Below, piece by piece: positions 42,153-53,799 of a stretch of DNA of 64,000 nt (its first letter is position 1; each line of letters begins with the position of its first letter). The DNA is from Fragilaria crotonensis (taxonomy: Eukaryota; Bacillariophyta; Fragilariophyceae; Fragilariales; Fragilariaceae). The position numbers and the translations under genes were made by a program. The notes beneath the pieces were generated by a model, which was given only the letters and a program-made list of their open reading frames with translations, was not told the origin of the DNA and did no database searches. Location: the NCBI GenBank assembly GCA_022925895.1, contig JAKSYS010000122.1, positions 49,589 through 113,588 of the forward strand. Direction: 5' to 3'.

Positions 42153-45141
42153 TCACGCTCCGCCACTCTGACCCCCACGCCCGCGGCCGGCAATAGCAGA
42201 CATAAAGTCCCCACGCCCACGCCCGCGGCCGGCAATAGCAGACATTAAGTCACCACGTCCTCCCCGACCGCGACCCGCAGATGCGGACAGTTGGCTCAGT
42301 CGCGCACCCCGACTAGAATCACCCCCTGCCTCGAAATCGGATCCACGCCCTGAACCTCCTTCGAAACGAGGACCGCCATTTTGAGGCACGTCTGTTTGCT
42401 CCGTCTTGGCACCCATGCTCTTGATGACTTCTCGTTTGATCTCTGCTCTCGACTTCAACCTCCGTGATCTCCCTGGGCGCACAACACCTAATTCCTTGAG
42501 GGTCGCAACATTTCTTTCGTGAAGCTCGTCCAGCAATTCTCGCAGCTGCCCAATCGTTGATTTGATACGGGATGTATCCTTTGCATTTATTTCCGACATG
42601 AAATATACAATGTCCTGAAAAAAGTCGTGGCATGCCTCACAAACCTCCTCAGCGAGAAATAACTCAATCGGTGATCGGCCATCATCTTGGTCCGCATTTG
42701 AATCCTTCTTGCCGGTAAGCTGCATGCCAGACCGTCCTGCCAGTCGAAGCAAGGTGAGTTTCAATTCTTGAAGAGCATTGCCGTAGTTCAAGACACGGTC
42801 ACGCCGAATGGTATCAGTAACATCGCCCTCGGTTGCCAGACTCTCCTCCATCCATGATACTCGCAGAGAGTCCATTCTGTCCATGACTTCATCCATTGCT
42901 TCACAGCTGCCACTTGCGAGAGACACTTGCAGGACCTTGCCCTTGTAATGCTTCTTGAGACTTTCATCTCGTTGGCGAGCTTTCTTTTCGCGCAACATCA
43001 CCAAAGCTTCGCGTGCGGCCTTGGCTCCAGGATCCTCAACTTCCGCCTTATTCACAAATGACACTTCGTAGTTTGCCTCCTCGGAGTACCCATAGTCATC
43101 GTCGTAGTCAATGGCCGCGTTGGCCCTTAAAGGGCATTGATTTCCCAGCAGAGGACATCCATCGTTCGGATTTTCGCGAGTTGCGTACACATGGCTACCG
43201 GGCGGGCCATATTGTTCCACATGTCGCTGATAGGTTGATAAATTCTCCTTGAAATTTTGTTTCATCATCTTGTACCATGTCCATTTGCGCTCTGTCATTG
43301 GGTCTGCTTGCATCGCCTCCCAGACTGGGCCAACGCCTTTCAAGTGGGCATGAATTGCTCGTCGCTCGGTCAGGGTCAGGCCAGTCACTCGAAGATTCTC
43401 CAACGTGGAAGGATGCATTCGTGAAATTTCTTCCGGATTGGTGCGTATCAACTGCAAGACATTGGTCCGTTTGAACTTTTTTGCCATCTTTTCTGGCAGG
43501 TGTCTTCCATTTGGCGTCTCGAAACTAGAAAGCTGTGCTTCCGAGAGACACTTGACATTGACAGGCATGCAACGACGTACTTTCTTCAAGGCTTCCACGT
43601 TGTCAGACTCGTTATCGTCTTCCCACTTCTGCTCCGATCGTTTTTGTTGCTCGGCGTATTCATCGGACATAACGAGTGCAGCATTGTACCTTTCCATGTC
43701 TTGTTCCAATCGAAAGTATTCCTCACGAAGTTGCTTTTCGGTATCCTTATCATCATGTTTGATGTCACTAGACCCAATTTCTTGCATGCGCTTGGAAATG
43801 CGTTCCACATGAGCTCTTGCCTCGTCAAAGGAGATATCTTCGGCAATGACAATACCGGCCTGCCGCAGTTGCTGCTCAAGCTTTCGTTGCTTCTTTTCAG
43901 CGTCTTCAAGTTCCGCCAGCAATCGTTGGACCTCGCCATCGGCCTGTTTCTCGATCCTTACCTTTTGGATGGAAACGGCTCGCGCAGATATTGGCGTAGG
44001 AACGACCTGATTTTCGGTGCTTGCAGTAAAGGGCAGTGTGGCTGGTGGAATTAAGGAAAGGACACGTTTGGTTTTGATATCGGCAAGACTACCTCCAGCC
44101 AATGATTGACTTTGATGTCCAACGAAGAAAGACCGAGCAAATGTGTTGGGCATCGCTTTACCACCATGCTGTGCTCGTATCTGAGCCTGGAGAAATCCCA
44201 GTTGAGATTGCAGTGCCTTCACTTTAACGTCGTATAGAGCAAGTCCTTCAAAGAAAGCTGCAATCTCTCGCTCGTGAAGTTCTCCATCTTCGAGCATACT
44301 GATTAGAACCCTCTCGATACATTGATTTTCCATGACAAACTGAAAAGAATCCAGATCTTCTGGAATCGGGAGCAGTTGATCCTCATCCGCCAGCATTTGT
44401 TTGTAGGGCATAAAATCTGCTGCCACCAGCTCCTGGTTCCAACTCCACCGTTTCGTCAACGCTCCTTTGTTGTCAATCCGAATGGATTGTCGTCTCGATG
44501 CGGCAAATTGGTGATCAGCGTCGGGCCGTGTCTCAGTCACAGGTGCCGGCGATGCTGCCTCGACGGAACCATTCCTCGAGACGGGGATCTGGAAAATCCA
44601 GCGGTGTGGGTGGCGGTGTCGGTTGCGGTGTGGGTTGCGGTGTCGGAGATGATTCTGATTCTGGTAAAACGAAGATATTTTGCGCCCACGCAACGTTCAT
44701 CGTCTTACTGGATCTTGCATCGCTCGTTCTCTTCTTTTTCCCAGCGACTTTGAGCGTGTCACTCTTGTTCCTGTTCGAGACATTCGTGTCTGAACTAGGC
44801 ATGATGCGATCAGTATTTGTGGTAGCGACTTGATGAGAAAACGTATTGACCTGGTATGGTTTGACGCTTGTTCGATCCGCGTCTTTCCCCCTCTCATAGT
44901 CAACGTCGAACACCGCTGTCGCTCTGGAAGACGGCAGTACCACGAATTCACGTTGCACTGGAACTGACTGTGCTTGGTTATGATAAACTGGTACTTCCTT
45001 CATGACTCCTTGTCGTTCGATTCCGTCCTCGATGCCGGTATTGTCGTTGATGATGATGTTGTTGCGCTCATTATCAATATCACTACTACGAATGCTTGGA
45101 AGGGTTTGAAATGCTTGTCGGAGGTCGCGACGGCTCCTCAT
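42153..45141 (-). pseudogene. Large coiled-coil protein with Gly-Arg-rich tail, one frameshift
   Basis: Two overlapping frames read as one protein of about 1,000 residues. Part 1 (from the ATG at 45141, MRSRRDLRQAF) is Ser-rich with a basic patch (GKKKRTSDARSSK) and a Pro-Thr run (PTPQPTPQPTPPPTP), and ends in LEEWFRRGSIA. Near 44545 the frame changes by one base to PAPVTETRPDADHQF and continues to the end. Part 2 has a coiled coil (EVQRLLAELEDAEKKQRKLE), then a conserved core (NVLQLIRTNPEEISRMHPST, LTLTERRAIHAHL, WTWYKMMKQNFKENL, YGPPGSHVYATRENPN) found in many stramenopile proteins of unknown role. It ends in a 14-residue repeat (RGDLMSAIAGRGRG, twice). The LMSAI words resemble actin-binding WH2 motifs (inference). 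The break cannot be an intron: no splice pair of usable length exists there. A base-call error is likely. Confidence 0.65.
42178..42258 (-). repeat. 42-bp tandem repeat coding for the Gly-Arg tail
   Basis: CGCCCGCGGCCGGCAATAGC starts at 42178 and again at 42220. The unit is 42 nt (14 codons) and in frame, so copy number can change without harm to the protein. Confidence 0.8.
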
Positions 45142-45672
45142 GTTCCCGTCTTGGCTCACGACAAATTTTTGCGCGAATATTCCATTACAGTACCGAAATA
45201 CTACCGGTAGAACTTGTACCGAAAGACCACTCTTTAGTACTCCAGTATGATATAGTATGGTTCCGAGTACAACAGTACCATCAGGTATCATCTACAATGT
45301 GTACCACGAGGTTGGTGCGGCACTGTAATACAGTACTGTACTCCGAGTACTACTACAGTAGCTAGTATTTATTACTACGTCTTCATGTAGTAGTAGTAAT
45401 TAGAGACCCATCAGCAGAGACCTACAGAGTCACTACAGTAGGGAGACTACGACACTTGTACTTGCAGTACTTGTACCACCTACCGGTAGGTGGTGGTACT
45501 ACTATGCATAAAGAGTACTCCAGTACTAGTACCAGGTACCCAAGTGCGTAAAGATTAAATGCCCTATTAGGCTATTAGGTGCACACCTGCTACTACGGTA
45601 CAACTATTACTGCTGGTGGCCAAGATTGAAGGGGTTCATTTTGTGAGCAGTATGACATCGTAATGCCAAAGC
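45142..45672. other. Palindrome-dense intergenic region
   Basis: Nearly the whole stretch consists of GTAC, AGTACT, TACTCC, CCGGTA and CTAGTA words. It includes the perfect 20-bp palindrome ACCACCTACCGGTAGGTGGT at 45475-45494. No gene. Confidence 0.7.
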
Positions 45673-47439
45673 TTAATCTGCCTGCTCAAAAATTGTCGTA
45701 ACAGTGCATCCCAAGACATCGAACATGGCACCAATAAACTGAAGAAGAGAGCATAGGATGATCAGTTAGCGATGAAGGTTTCAAAATGTCCCGCGAAACA
45801 AAGGCACACACACACACAAGTCCGTGGACGGCCGCCAAGCAGGAATTCTATACATACCTCATCGAATGTGGGATTCCGGGTATCGTCGGCGTCATCATTG
45901 CAATAACAAACATTATTGAATTCTGGTAAACGCCGGACGTTTCCATCACCTCCAGTATCAAGACTTGCAGCAAACATAGTGGCTGGAAGTTCAGGATCAA
46001 GCAACAAGGTTCCAATACGACAATCTCGGCAAGTATACTCAACTATGAAAAACATGGAATCACCATTCAACCCGGAAAAGGCAACCGATGCAACAGTTCG
46101 AAATTCTGTGCTGCAAAACTTGGACAACAAATCATTCAACGACGTCTTGATCGCCACGGCGATGAGATCAGAGGTTGTAGAACAACCATTCGCATCAAGG
46201 GACAGGAAATTAAAGCGAGTGATCATCGTACCCGGACAACTCTCGTCCGTGATTCCTTTCACCTTGGCAACCTCCGCATCAAGAGAAGGAATGTTAGTAA
46301 AGATATAATCATCCAATTGATCCGCCAAGTCGGAGTATGTCGGCACGTCGGCCTCCCAACCAACCGGACAGGTGCAACTGTTGGCACTTGTGACGAGGGT
46401 TCGTTCTTGTGACTTGCCGCCGCCGACAAGACCACGGCTTGGTTTCAACTGGCGACGGCGTCTTGAGGCATCATTTCTCAACAACCTTGACCCCGATGAG
46501 CATGCCTTGCATTTAAAGCTCACATTCACCTTGACAGAAAGCCTGGTGGCGAGATTGCGTCGATTTCGATTGGAGGGGGTGCTCTCGGCATCAGTCAAGA
46601 TGACTTCCGCGACGGCACCAACGACAAGATGGAAGGAGGGGTCGCACACCGAGGCGGCTGGAACGTTGAGAGTATTGTACGATACCAAACACCCCGCGCC
46701 AGGCTAACCAGTTGTTCAGGCGTAATTGTTTCCTGATCAAAACGACAAGCTGGAGGACGATTGACGTTTCATACGTGTTCCCACCAGTGCATCCTTGGTT
46801 GATGTCGGACCATTTCGAAGCCGGTATAAGACTGTTGGCCTTTGCCAGACTCTTCAACACATTGTTGTAAGTGATAGTGAAGTTTCCTGCGGAAAATAGC
46901 CCTGCAGATAAGTGTCGCCGGTCATCAACTTCGGGATTTAGAGCAACGTCCTGTGAATCGAAGACATTGAGCATCCTTGTTGGGGCATCGTATCGGAAGA
47001 GCGTCGAGTCGCTGTCGCATAACTTGCACGTGAAGGTGACATCGAACGATAAGGTGATCTCGTCACCACTGAAATCGGATGGAGAAATGCTATCAGGGAC
47101 AAACTTGATGTTGGTAACGCGTAAAGCCAGGCTTTTACGTCCACCTCTGGAAAGAGATCTCTTGACAGATTGGTTGTAGGCGACGACAAAGGCTTCTTTG
47201 TAGATGAGAATCTTCTTGGAGCTCACATCGCTCTGTCTTGCGCCCCAGAGTGTCAAGTCAGCTCGACGTGTGAACTTCTTGTTTTTGTCAAGTTCACGAC
47301 TAGTGGGAGTACCTCTGTCCAAGCGCGTCCCACCTTCTACCGGTAGTGCTTGCGAGAAAATAACGGACAGCAGCACTATCAACTGAAGCATCCTAACCCT
47401 CATTGACTTCTTCATACCACACTTGATGAAAATCGACAT
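45673..47439 (-). pseudogene. Secreted CxxC-module protein, copy 1 (two frameshifts)
   Basis: The start is the ATG at 47439 (MSIFIKCGMKKS) with a signal peptide ending near PVEGG. The large exon runs to 45858 with a GTATGT donor. The last exon is 45673-45738 (FIGAMFDVLGCT...EQAD), joined at the same codon as in copy 2. Three modules each end in a CxxC: TFTCKLCDS, VSFKCKACSS followed by RRRRQL, and YTCRDCRIGT. A Cys pair (CYCN) follows near the end. Compared with copy 2, one base is extra near 46735 and the frame shifts again near 46690, so about 20 residues in between (QETITPEQLVSLA) are read in a third frame. Function unknown; secreted or cell-wall associated by inference. Confidence 0.7.
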
Positions 47440-47490
47440 GGTTGTCTCGCTCTTGACAGTCTCTATGGCTACCGGTAGATAGCGATGTGA

Positions 47491-47518
47491 GATGATGAAG
47501 ATGATGATGATGATGATA
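47491..47518 (+). repeat. (GAT)n microsatellite
   Basis: About nine GAT/GAA triplets in a row, just upstream of copy 1 of the secreted family. Confidence 0.7.
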
Positions 47519-47677
47519 ATGGGTTTCTTTTGCTCTAATAACGCGCGAGTCTTGGTAAAAAATGAAAGTAACTTTCCGCGTGTCTATTGTTGGTATGCGC
47601 TCCACTGGAGTGTTACTCAGCTATCTTTGAATGCTTCGTACTCAAGTATCAGCATAGAGGATTGTATGCATGTATGA

Positions 47678-47685
47678 TACATGTA
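47678..47685 (+). repeat. 8-bp target-site duplication of the hAT element, left
   Basis: TACATGTA, itself a palindrome, is present on both sides of the element (also 51565-51572). Eight bases is the hAT hallmark. Confidence 0.85.
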
Positions 47686-47906
47686 CAGGGGTGTCCTATT
47701 TAAGGCGGGCGCCTTAATTTTGGGCCTAAGCGCCTTTTTGAAGCCTCAAAATCGCGCCTTAAATAAGACCCTGTAGATTCTACGCTACAAACATAGGAGC
47801 AAGTGGAATTGTACGACGAGTTGTCTCGTATGTTTGTACTAGTGCTCGTTGTTGGCTGCTGCTCCGCGTTTTCATTTCAAGCAAAATGAGTATCTTCCTA
47901 TCATCA

Positions 47907-50402
47907 AGAATGGCAAAAAGAAAGAAGGGCCCCTCCTCGTCTCCAACATCAAGCACATCTCCAACTGGTGCTTCGGCTCGATCAAGCGGATATGTGAAGG
48001 AGAATGATTTCAAGTTCGAGTCAGTGTTGCATCTCGTGTGATTCACACAGGTGTAGTCAATGGGCTTCGCTGTCGATTCTGCATTGCATTTGGCCGAGAA
48101 GACAAGGTGGGAGCAAAGCGTAAGACAACAAGCCTTGGGCAGTCTTGGTTAGCTCCATTTCGGTACGATAACATTGAAACTCACATGAAGACCCAACATG
48201 CAGTAAAGTGGGCAGAGTTCGAGGAAGCAAAGATTGCATGGGGAGGACTAGCATGCCAGACTCGACTGCAGGAGTGTGACAACTTTTTCTGCAGAATCAT
48301 GGCAAGCGAAGCAGCTCAGTGAAGGGACATTTTCCACATGGCAGTGGGAGATCTGCTGGTGCGCTGCTGGGGAGCAACACAACACAGCGACAAGAATATG
48401 TCTTCATCATCAAGAAAGGAATTGTTGACGACATTATTGGCGACATGTTTTATTGTCCTCCCAAGTTTTGCTGGTTGGAGGCAATGCACAGTCAATGGAT
48501 GAAGATGATATCAACATTTATGGAGATGAGGACGAGCCAGCAACAGATGAACGTGGTGATCGAGTAGTTCCTACATTCGGCAGTTGTGCTGAGCATGATG
48601 CAGTGATTGCCGATCGACTCTCAAGCTATCAAGAAATGAAGCGACGAGCCATGTCAATCTTTGAGCGACAAGAAGACCTATTTCAGGTTGAGAATGATGA
48701 CAGTCATCATTGCAACGAGACTAGTGTTGAAGTAGGTGACGGAGCAGCACAGCAGCGACAGTCATCATACCAGTACATAGCATCTATCTCCAATACCGTG
48801 GTCTTTGATCTGGTCATTGGTTACATCATGTGGAGCTTCGTTCCGGATGGCAAAAACATTCTCCACCATACTGCCGTTGTGTGTGGGACTAAGGATGTCT
48901 GTCATCGCGGCGACATCAGCAAGATGGTAAGGGTAGCATGTGCTGCCAACCTTCAGAAGATTTCTGAACTCTTACAAGAATCTTGGGGTTTCTCCATCGC
49001 TCTTGATAGTGCCACCCATCAGAGCACCTCATACCTTGACCTACGATTTCGGTTGTATAGTAAAAGCATCGCAAGATCTACAATGTCCATGGTTGTGCAT
49101 CTTCCGCTACATGACCGTCACACAGGTGAAGTCATGTTCAATATGTTGACGAAGTTTCTTGACGTCCTGTGTCCCAATTGGAAGGTTTCGATGCTAGGAG
49201 TTGCAACTGACGGAGCAAGAAATATGACAGGTCGTGCAGTGGGTGTTGTGACCCGACTTCAACAAGCAATGCACCCGAAGTGTCCCATGCTACGAATTTG
49301 GTGTGGTGCACATCAACTTGACTTGGTGATGGAGCACGTGATGAAGAAAGTGGTAAACGAGTCGTTCTTTTCAATTATGCTCTCATTCATCACTCACCTC
49401 AGTCGTCAGCAGAAACTTGTGGCCGACATGGGGACTACATGCCCTCGAGTTGTCAACCGCTGGTTGTCTACCTACAAGGTTACGAACTGGTTTAAACTGC
49501 ACCGAGCTGAACTCCTTCACTACATCGAGAAGAGCAATTTGAACGCCGCTCCACCTCGCATTTGGTGGGTATATCTTGTCGCTGTTGATGCTTTCACGAA
49601 TGCAACGGCAGTAACCTTCAAGTATATTCAAGGGTCGACAATGCTTATAAACCAGCAGAATGCAGCTTTTGAGAAGCTCGTTGCGACACTGGTAGAGGAT
49701 GTTAGAATTGATGGTCCACTTAATGATGAGGCGATCAACCTTCTCAATCCAATAACATATGTTATCAACGGGTCGTTTGCTGTTCTCAAGGTGAATGTTC
49801 GTGAGTTTCTTGTTGGCCTTGCTAGTTGGGTGGAAGACCTGATTGAGGAATCGGACCCTGCAGTTCAGGCCAAGTTGATACATGATGTTGGAAGCCTCTT
49901 CACTGTGGCATGTGATAGGATAACCAAGATATGCGTTTTCCGAGAAGCTGACAACCGTCCTTATGTGGCGGAAGACTTGTTGCCTCCTGTATTGCCGCCA
50001 AAATTGGTTACAACACGTCCTGGGGATTTCCTTCGGCAGGTCTGTGTCTACAATCATCGTCTGCAGAGTCGGTACTCAAATGAGCAGGTTGACATAATTG
50101 CAGACGAGCACAGAGCCCTGATCATGCACTACAGGACAGATGATGTTGTCAAGCAGGCAATCGATTCCCTACGTCCAACGTGCTCATTCGAAGAGAATTG
50201 GCGTGTTCTTGGCAATGCAAGCTTTCCAAACTTGATCGAGTTCTGTGGAGTGATTGCGACCCTGTTTCCAGGCACTTGCACGGTTGAGTCTGATTTTTCA
50301 ATCTTGCGATGGGAAAAGGATGACTTCCGCAAGTCACTCTCGGATTTTGGTTTACAGGCAGTGCTGCAGACAAAGCAATACAGAGCAATTCAGGAAATGT
50401 GA
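47907..50402 (+). pseudogene. hAT transposase with frame-shifted N-terminal third
   Basis: It begins MAKRKKGPSSSP (47907). The frame breaks near 48020, then a BED-type zinc finger follows (RCRFC and ETHMKTQH, about 48066-48220). There are further breaks near 48280-48470 around KKGIVDDIIGDMFY. From 48453 one frame runs to the end (50402). It contains the RNase H-like core: SIALDSATHQ (first Asp), GVATDGARNMTG (second Asp) and IWCGAHQLDLVME. The C-terminal hAT dimerisation block follows: FPNLIEFCGVIATLFPGTCT, SDFSILRWEKDDFRKSLSD. The core looks complete; only the DNA-binding end is damaged, by about three indels. Confidence 0.85.
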
Positions 50403-50712
50403 AGTAGAAGATGTGCGTGTAGCTGTCAAATCATTCTAGTAGTAGCGATGCCATTAGTAAAATTGACATCGACTTTAACATCTGTCAAAGAAGAGTGCAA
50501 ATTTATCAAAAGATCCACAGCAAATGATGAGCACTAAGAAGGACACAACCAATTCATGCAAACTGTCAGAGCGGCAGTGGCATTGCAGCAACCGATTCTG
50601 ACCGTTGTTCTCTTCAACTGATAACACGCGTCGCTCTGAGCGACTTAATTGAAGAGATTCATTCCACTATAGTATACAAACCTCACAGAATGTAAGCTGG
50701 ATAATCATTGTC

Positions 50713-51329
50713 TCATGACAGGGTGTAGAAGTCAACAAACACATTCGCTTCAAGTGGCTTCGGGCACTTCGGCAAGAATGAACCACTCTGACTTCTCACG
50801 GGGAGCCACTCACGCTTTGTGCATCTTTGTTGCCAATATCTCTGACCGCAGCCAATCATCTCGTTAAGTTCAAGTATTGCAATATCCATCGCAGAGTCAA
50901 TAGATCCAGGGCTGCTGATAGGCTGCAGTAGACGTTCGCCACCAGTTAGCATTTCACACGGAGAGTGCGGCAACTGCGGTGAAGAATGTTGTTTCAATGC
51001 AGATCAGCATGGTACCGGCAGCATATTCAATTCAATCGACCGGATGCCTTTCTCGTTAGTAATGAATGCGTGCAAAACTTGACTGACACAATGCCGATCA
51101 AAGTAGTGCGCCATTGATAATTTGAGGACTGCGTTGACAAAAAAACGATGAAATCCACGAGCCTTCTGCCCATGAATGTAAAACGTATTGCAGCTTCTGG
51201 GCAGTGGGAGAAGCTGAATGGGAATGTCACACGCTGGAATGCCAGCGGGACGCTTGGAATTGTCTTGAGGAGCATCATTGTCTGAAGAGCAAAAGGCACA
51301 ATCTGTGAAGAGGAGATGCCATGTTGCAA
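50713..51329 (-). pseudogene. Unexplained minus-strand frames inside the hAT element
   Basis: Two frames (51329-51027 and 50997-50713) with protein-like composition, e.g. ARGFHRFFVNAVLKLSMAHY and QRYWQQRCTKREWLP when read across frames. They could be a second gene of the element or a captured host fragment. I do not recognise the family. No ATG start is evident for the first. Confidence 0.3.
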
Positions 51330-51564
51330 TGTTTCACGAAGTGTTCTTGTGAAGCATTGTGTCAGTAGTCAGTAGCCTGAACGACGAAGTTTGCACTACA
51401 GTCACACTGTACTGTCGTAAACCTCAACTCTAAACCCCCAAAACCCTAACCCCTAACCCCACCGCCTTACACCGCCTTTTTGAAGGTCTAAAAAAGCGCC
51501 TATATTAACTAATTAAGGCGCTGCTAGGCGCGCCGGCCCGGTCGCCTTAAATAGGACACCCCTG

Positions 51565-51572
51565 TACATGTA
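51565..51572 (+). repeat. 8-bp target-site duplication of the hAT element, right
   Basis: TACATGTA, identical to 47678-47685. Confidence 0.85.
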
Positions 51573-52600
51573 TGAAAATGTAGTTGTACCAGGTACTCCA
51601 GTTCTCTACCAGTGTACTCCGAGATTACATAGAGAATCGAGAGTGACCAGTTTTTCAGAGGCATCGCTTACAACCGCTCTCTACTAGCTAGTATGGTACT
51701 TGTAATTGTTCCACTAGGAACAAACGGACTTTCATACCACATATGACTATCAACGATGAAATGACCGCCTTTATCCTACAGTAAAACAAAAAATGCTGAA
51801 ACACGTGCCTACTACACAACTTACCTGGTCAGGTCCTCTATAACGCAGATCGTCAAAAGGAGAATGTTCCGAGCGATCACTGTTTTGTCTCTAGTAGGGT
51901 TAGCGGGAAATACCGACCGATTCAAGACCTTTCCCGCAATCCCTTTTCTGCTGCGGGAAAAATCTTGAGTGTTTCCTGCAACGCCAGTGAGTGAACGAGC
52001 AGCGTCCTGAACTTGGCCGACGTGGAAAACCCCGACGGCGAACCTCTTCAGATGCAAGAGGCAGTACTCCTATCTCCTATGTAGTTTGATTGCAACTCAG
52101 TACTATGCATACAGTACCACATAAGAATGGCTTACTAGCACAACTACGCCCGGGTGCAATGAAATGCTTGGAAGAGTTGAGGGATGTATATTTCGGTGTC
52201 GAACGTTTTATTTTTACAAATTTGAGAGTGATTTTTTGATTCTCCTCGCACATCAAAAATCTGCCACCAAATGGTGACCACAAAAAAGGTAAGTTCACCT
52301 TTCTATTCTCGTTGTTGTCATTGTCAATGATGTTGTCACAGTCTAACAAGTTCATTTGCTACTGTTCTTTGCTATTACTATTCTTCGTTTGTTACATCTA
52401 AGAGTGTTGCCTTGCAAACGCTGTGGTTAAAATCGAGTGTGCAAGGGTGCATTTTGAACGTTTAACCAGCTTCTCCATGTTGATGGGATTGTCTGTCACC
52501 AGCCGTGCGCTTTTGTTTGGTTTGCAATTTTCTTTTCCCTGTCGGTTCCACCAAATCATATTATAAGAACACCAGATGTATGCCCTTGCTCATCTGGAAC
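51573..52600. other. Intergenic, no supported gene
   Basis: GTAC-rich at first (51580-51700). Two related words, TAGCGGGAAATACC and TGCGGGAAAAATC, lie near 51900-51965. Nothing codes convincingly. Confidence 0.45.
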
Positions 52601-52616
52601 AATTGTCTGATTTGCT

Positions 52617-52880
52617 CTATTTTGAACACCTTTTCTCTTGAAGGCACATTCTGATGATGGTTTGAAAGTTGTCTTTTTCTTGCTTCTGTTTCAAGAATGA
52701 TACATGACGGCAACCGTTCTTGGTGCATCCCTGCCGTGAATACTCAATCCCCTCTCCTGCCTGCTGAAGCTCACAGTGGCCTTCTTTTGGTGTCTGATCA
52801 ACAAGAACCCCCATTTCCCTTCCCATTGACTGAATGAGCATCTCCTCCTCCTCAAAATCAAGGCATTAATGACTGACAAT
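52617..52880 (-). pseudogene. DDE transposase fragment (minus strand)
   Basis: Reads CLDFEEEEMLIQSMGREMGV, then LVDQTPK, then HCEL-QQAGEGIEYS and KQEKDNF. These are ordered blocks of a DDE transposase family common in diatoms and other algae. The downstream catalytic part is not preserved. It is inverted relative to the neighbouring fragment at 53.8-54.8 kb. Confidence 0.6.
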
Positions 52881-53799
52881 AGTGAGATATACTTCACAGG
52901 AGGCTTACTGTATTGTAATTGAACAAGAGATGCCATTCAATAATAGGAAAGATCATTGCAGTGACAATATGGATCAACTTGCCACCGTCCATATAAATAC
53001 ATCAGGAATAAAACATTCTGCAACAATGGAATTTTCATTTTTGCAAGATGAAATCATTTGGCTTCTAGCTAGAGTAGGGGAAAGAGACAAACCTGCCTTC
53101 CTGGAGGCCCATCCTATCTATTGTCATTACCGTGATGAAAGAGTATGGAGTGCATATGAATCTCTTTGAGCTTTCAATCAAAATGACCTCCACAATACAA
53201 TAGTAAAGTCACTTGTCATTGGCCTGCAAGGACAGGAGCGAGAAAGTGATTTCAAAGGAGAAAAGTTGAATCTGTTGGAAGAGCACGGCTTGAGCTGTCG
53301 TTGCCATGCCACAACTTCCCATTGGATGTTTCATTTTGGATTCTTTTGATATGAAATGCGTCAAAAGGGATGTGATGTTGACGGACACGAGAAGAAAAGC
53401 AAAGGTTGAGTGTTGGTGGGACTTCTGTGAGCGCTATTTGATGCTGCTTGAGCACCATATGTTTCATTGGATTCAAGTCAGAAAGGAAGAGACCGAGAAG
53501 CTACAAGCACTAGGCAAAGTCACAATGAGCAGTGGACAAACTTACCGGCAACACAATGGTTGACTAGTCAAAATCTGCATAGAATTTATGAAGCAAATTA
53601 ACAAAGAAAGTGCATTTGGAGGCAATGTCAGCGTATGATCGAATCCAGAAAAGAATCCTATAATTGTGTTTGGACAAAATGATCATTGTAATTTGAAGCA
53701 GAATCCTTCACTGACTAGAGCTGGAATGGGGCAAATTGCATTGCAAGCAGGCACTGGCTGCTGGTGCCAAAGAGCCTTATTGGAGTGATGATCTCAGCA

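Larger units (their letters stand above)
47686..51564 (+). mobile_element. hAT-family DNA transposon, 3,879 bp
   Basis: Bounded by perfect 22-bp terminal inverted repeats starting CAGGGGTGTCCTATTTAAGG (47686-47707 and, inverted, 51543-51564) and by the 8-bp duplication TACATGTA. CAGGG-type ends with 8-bp duplications are typical of hAT elements. Subterminal AAGGCG/CGCCTT words are repeated just inside both ends, as expected for transposase binding sites. One transposase gene lies on the plus strand with a damaged 5' third. The right part (50.4-51.4 kb) carries frames on the other strand that are not explained. A short CCCTAA-like stretch lies at 51440-51460. Confidence 0.9.

Noticed and set aside
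44533-44693. A small intron joining the two frames of the coiled-coil gene
   Set aside because: No GT-AG pair of realistic length restores the frame in the overlap; a single-base indel is simpler.
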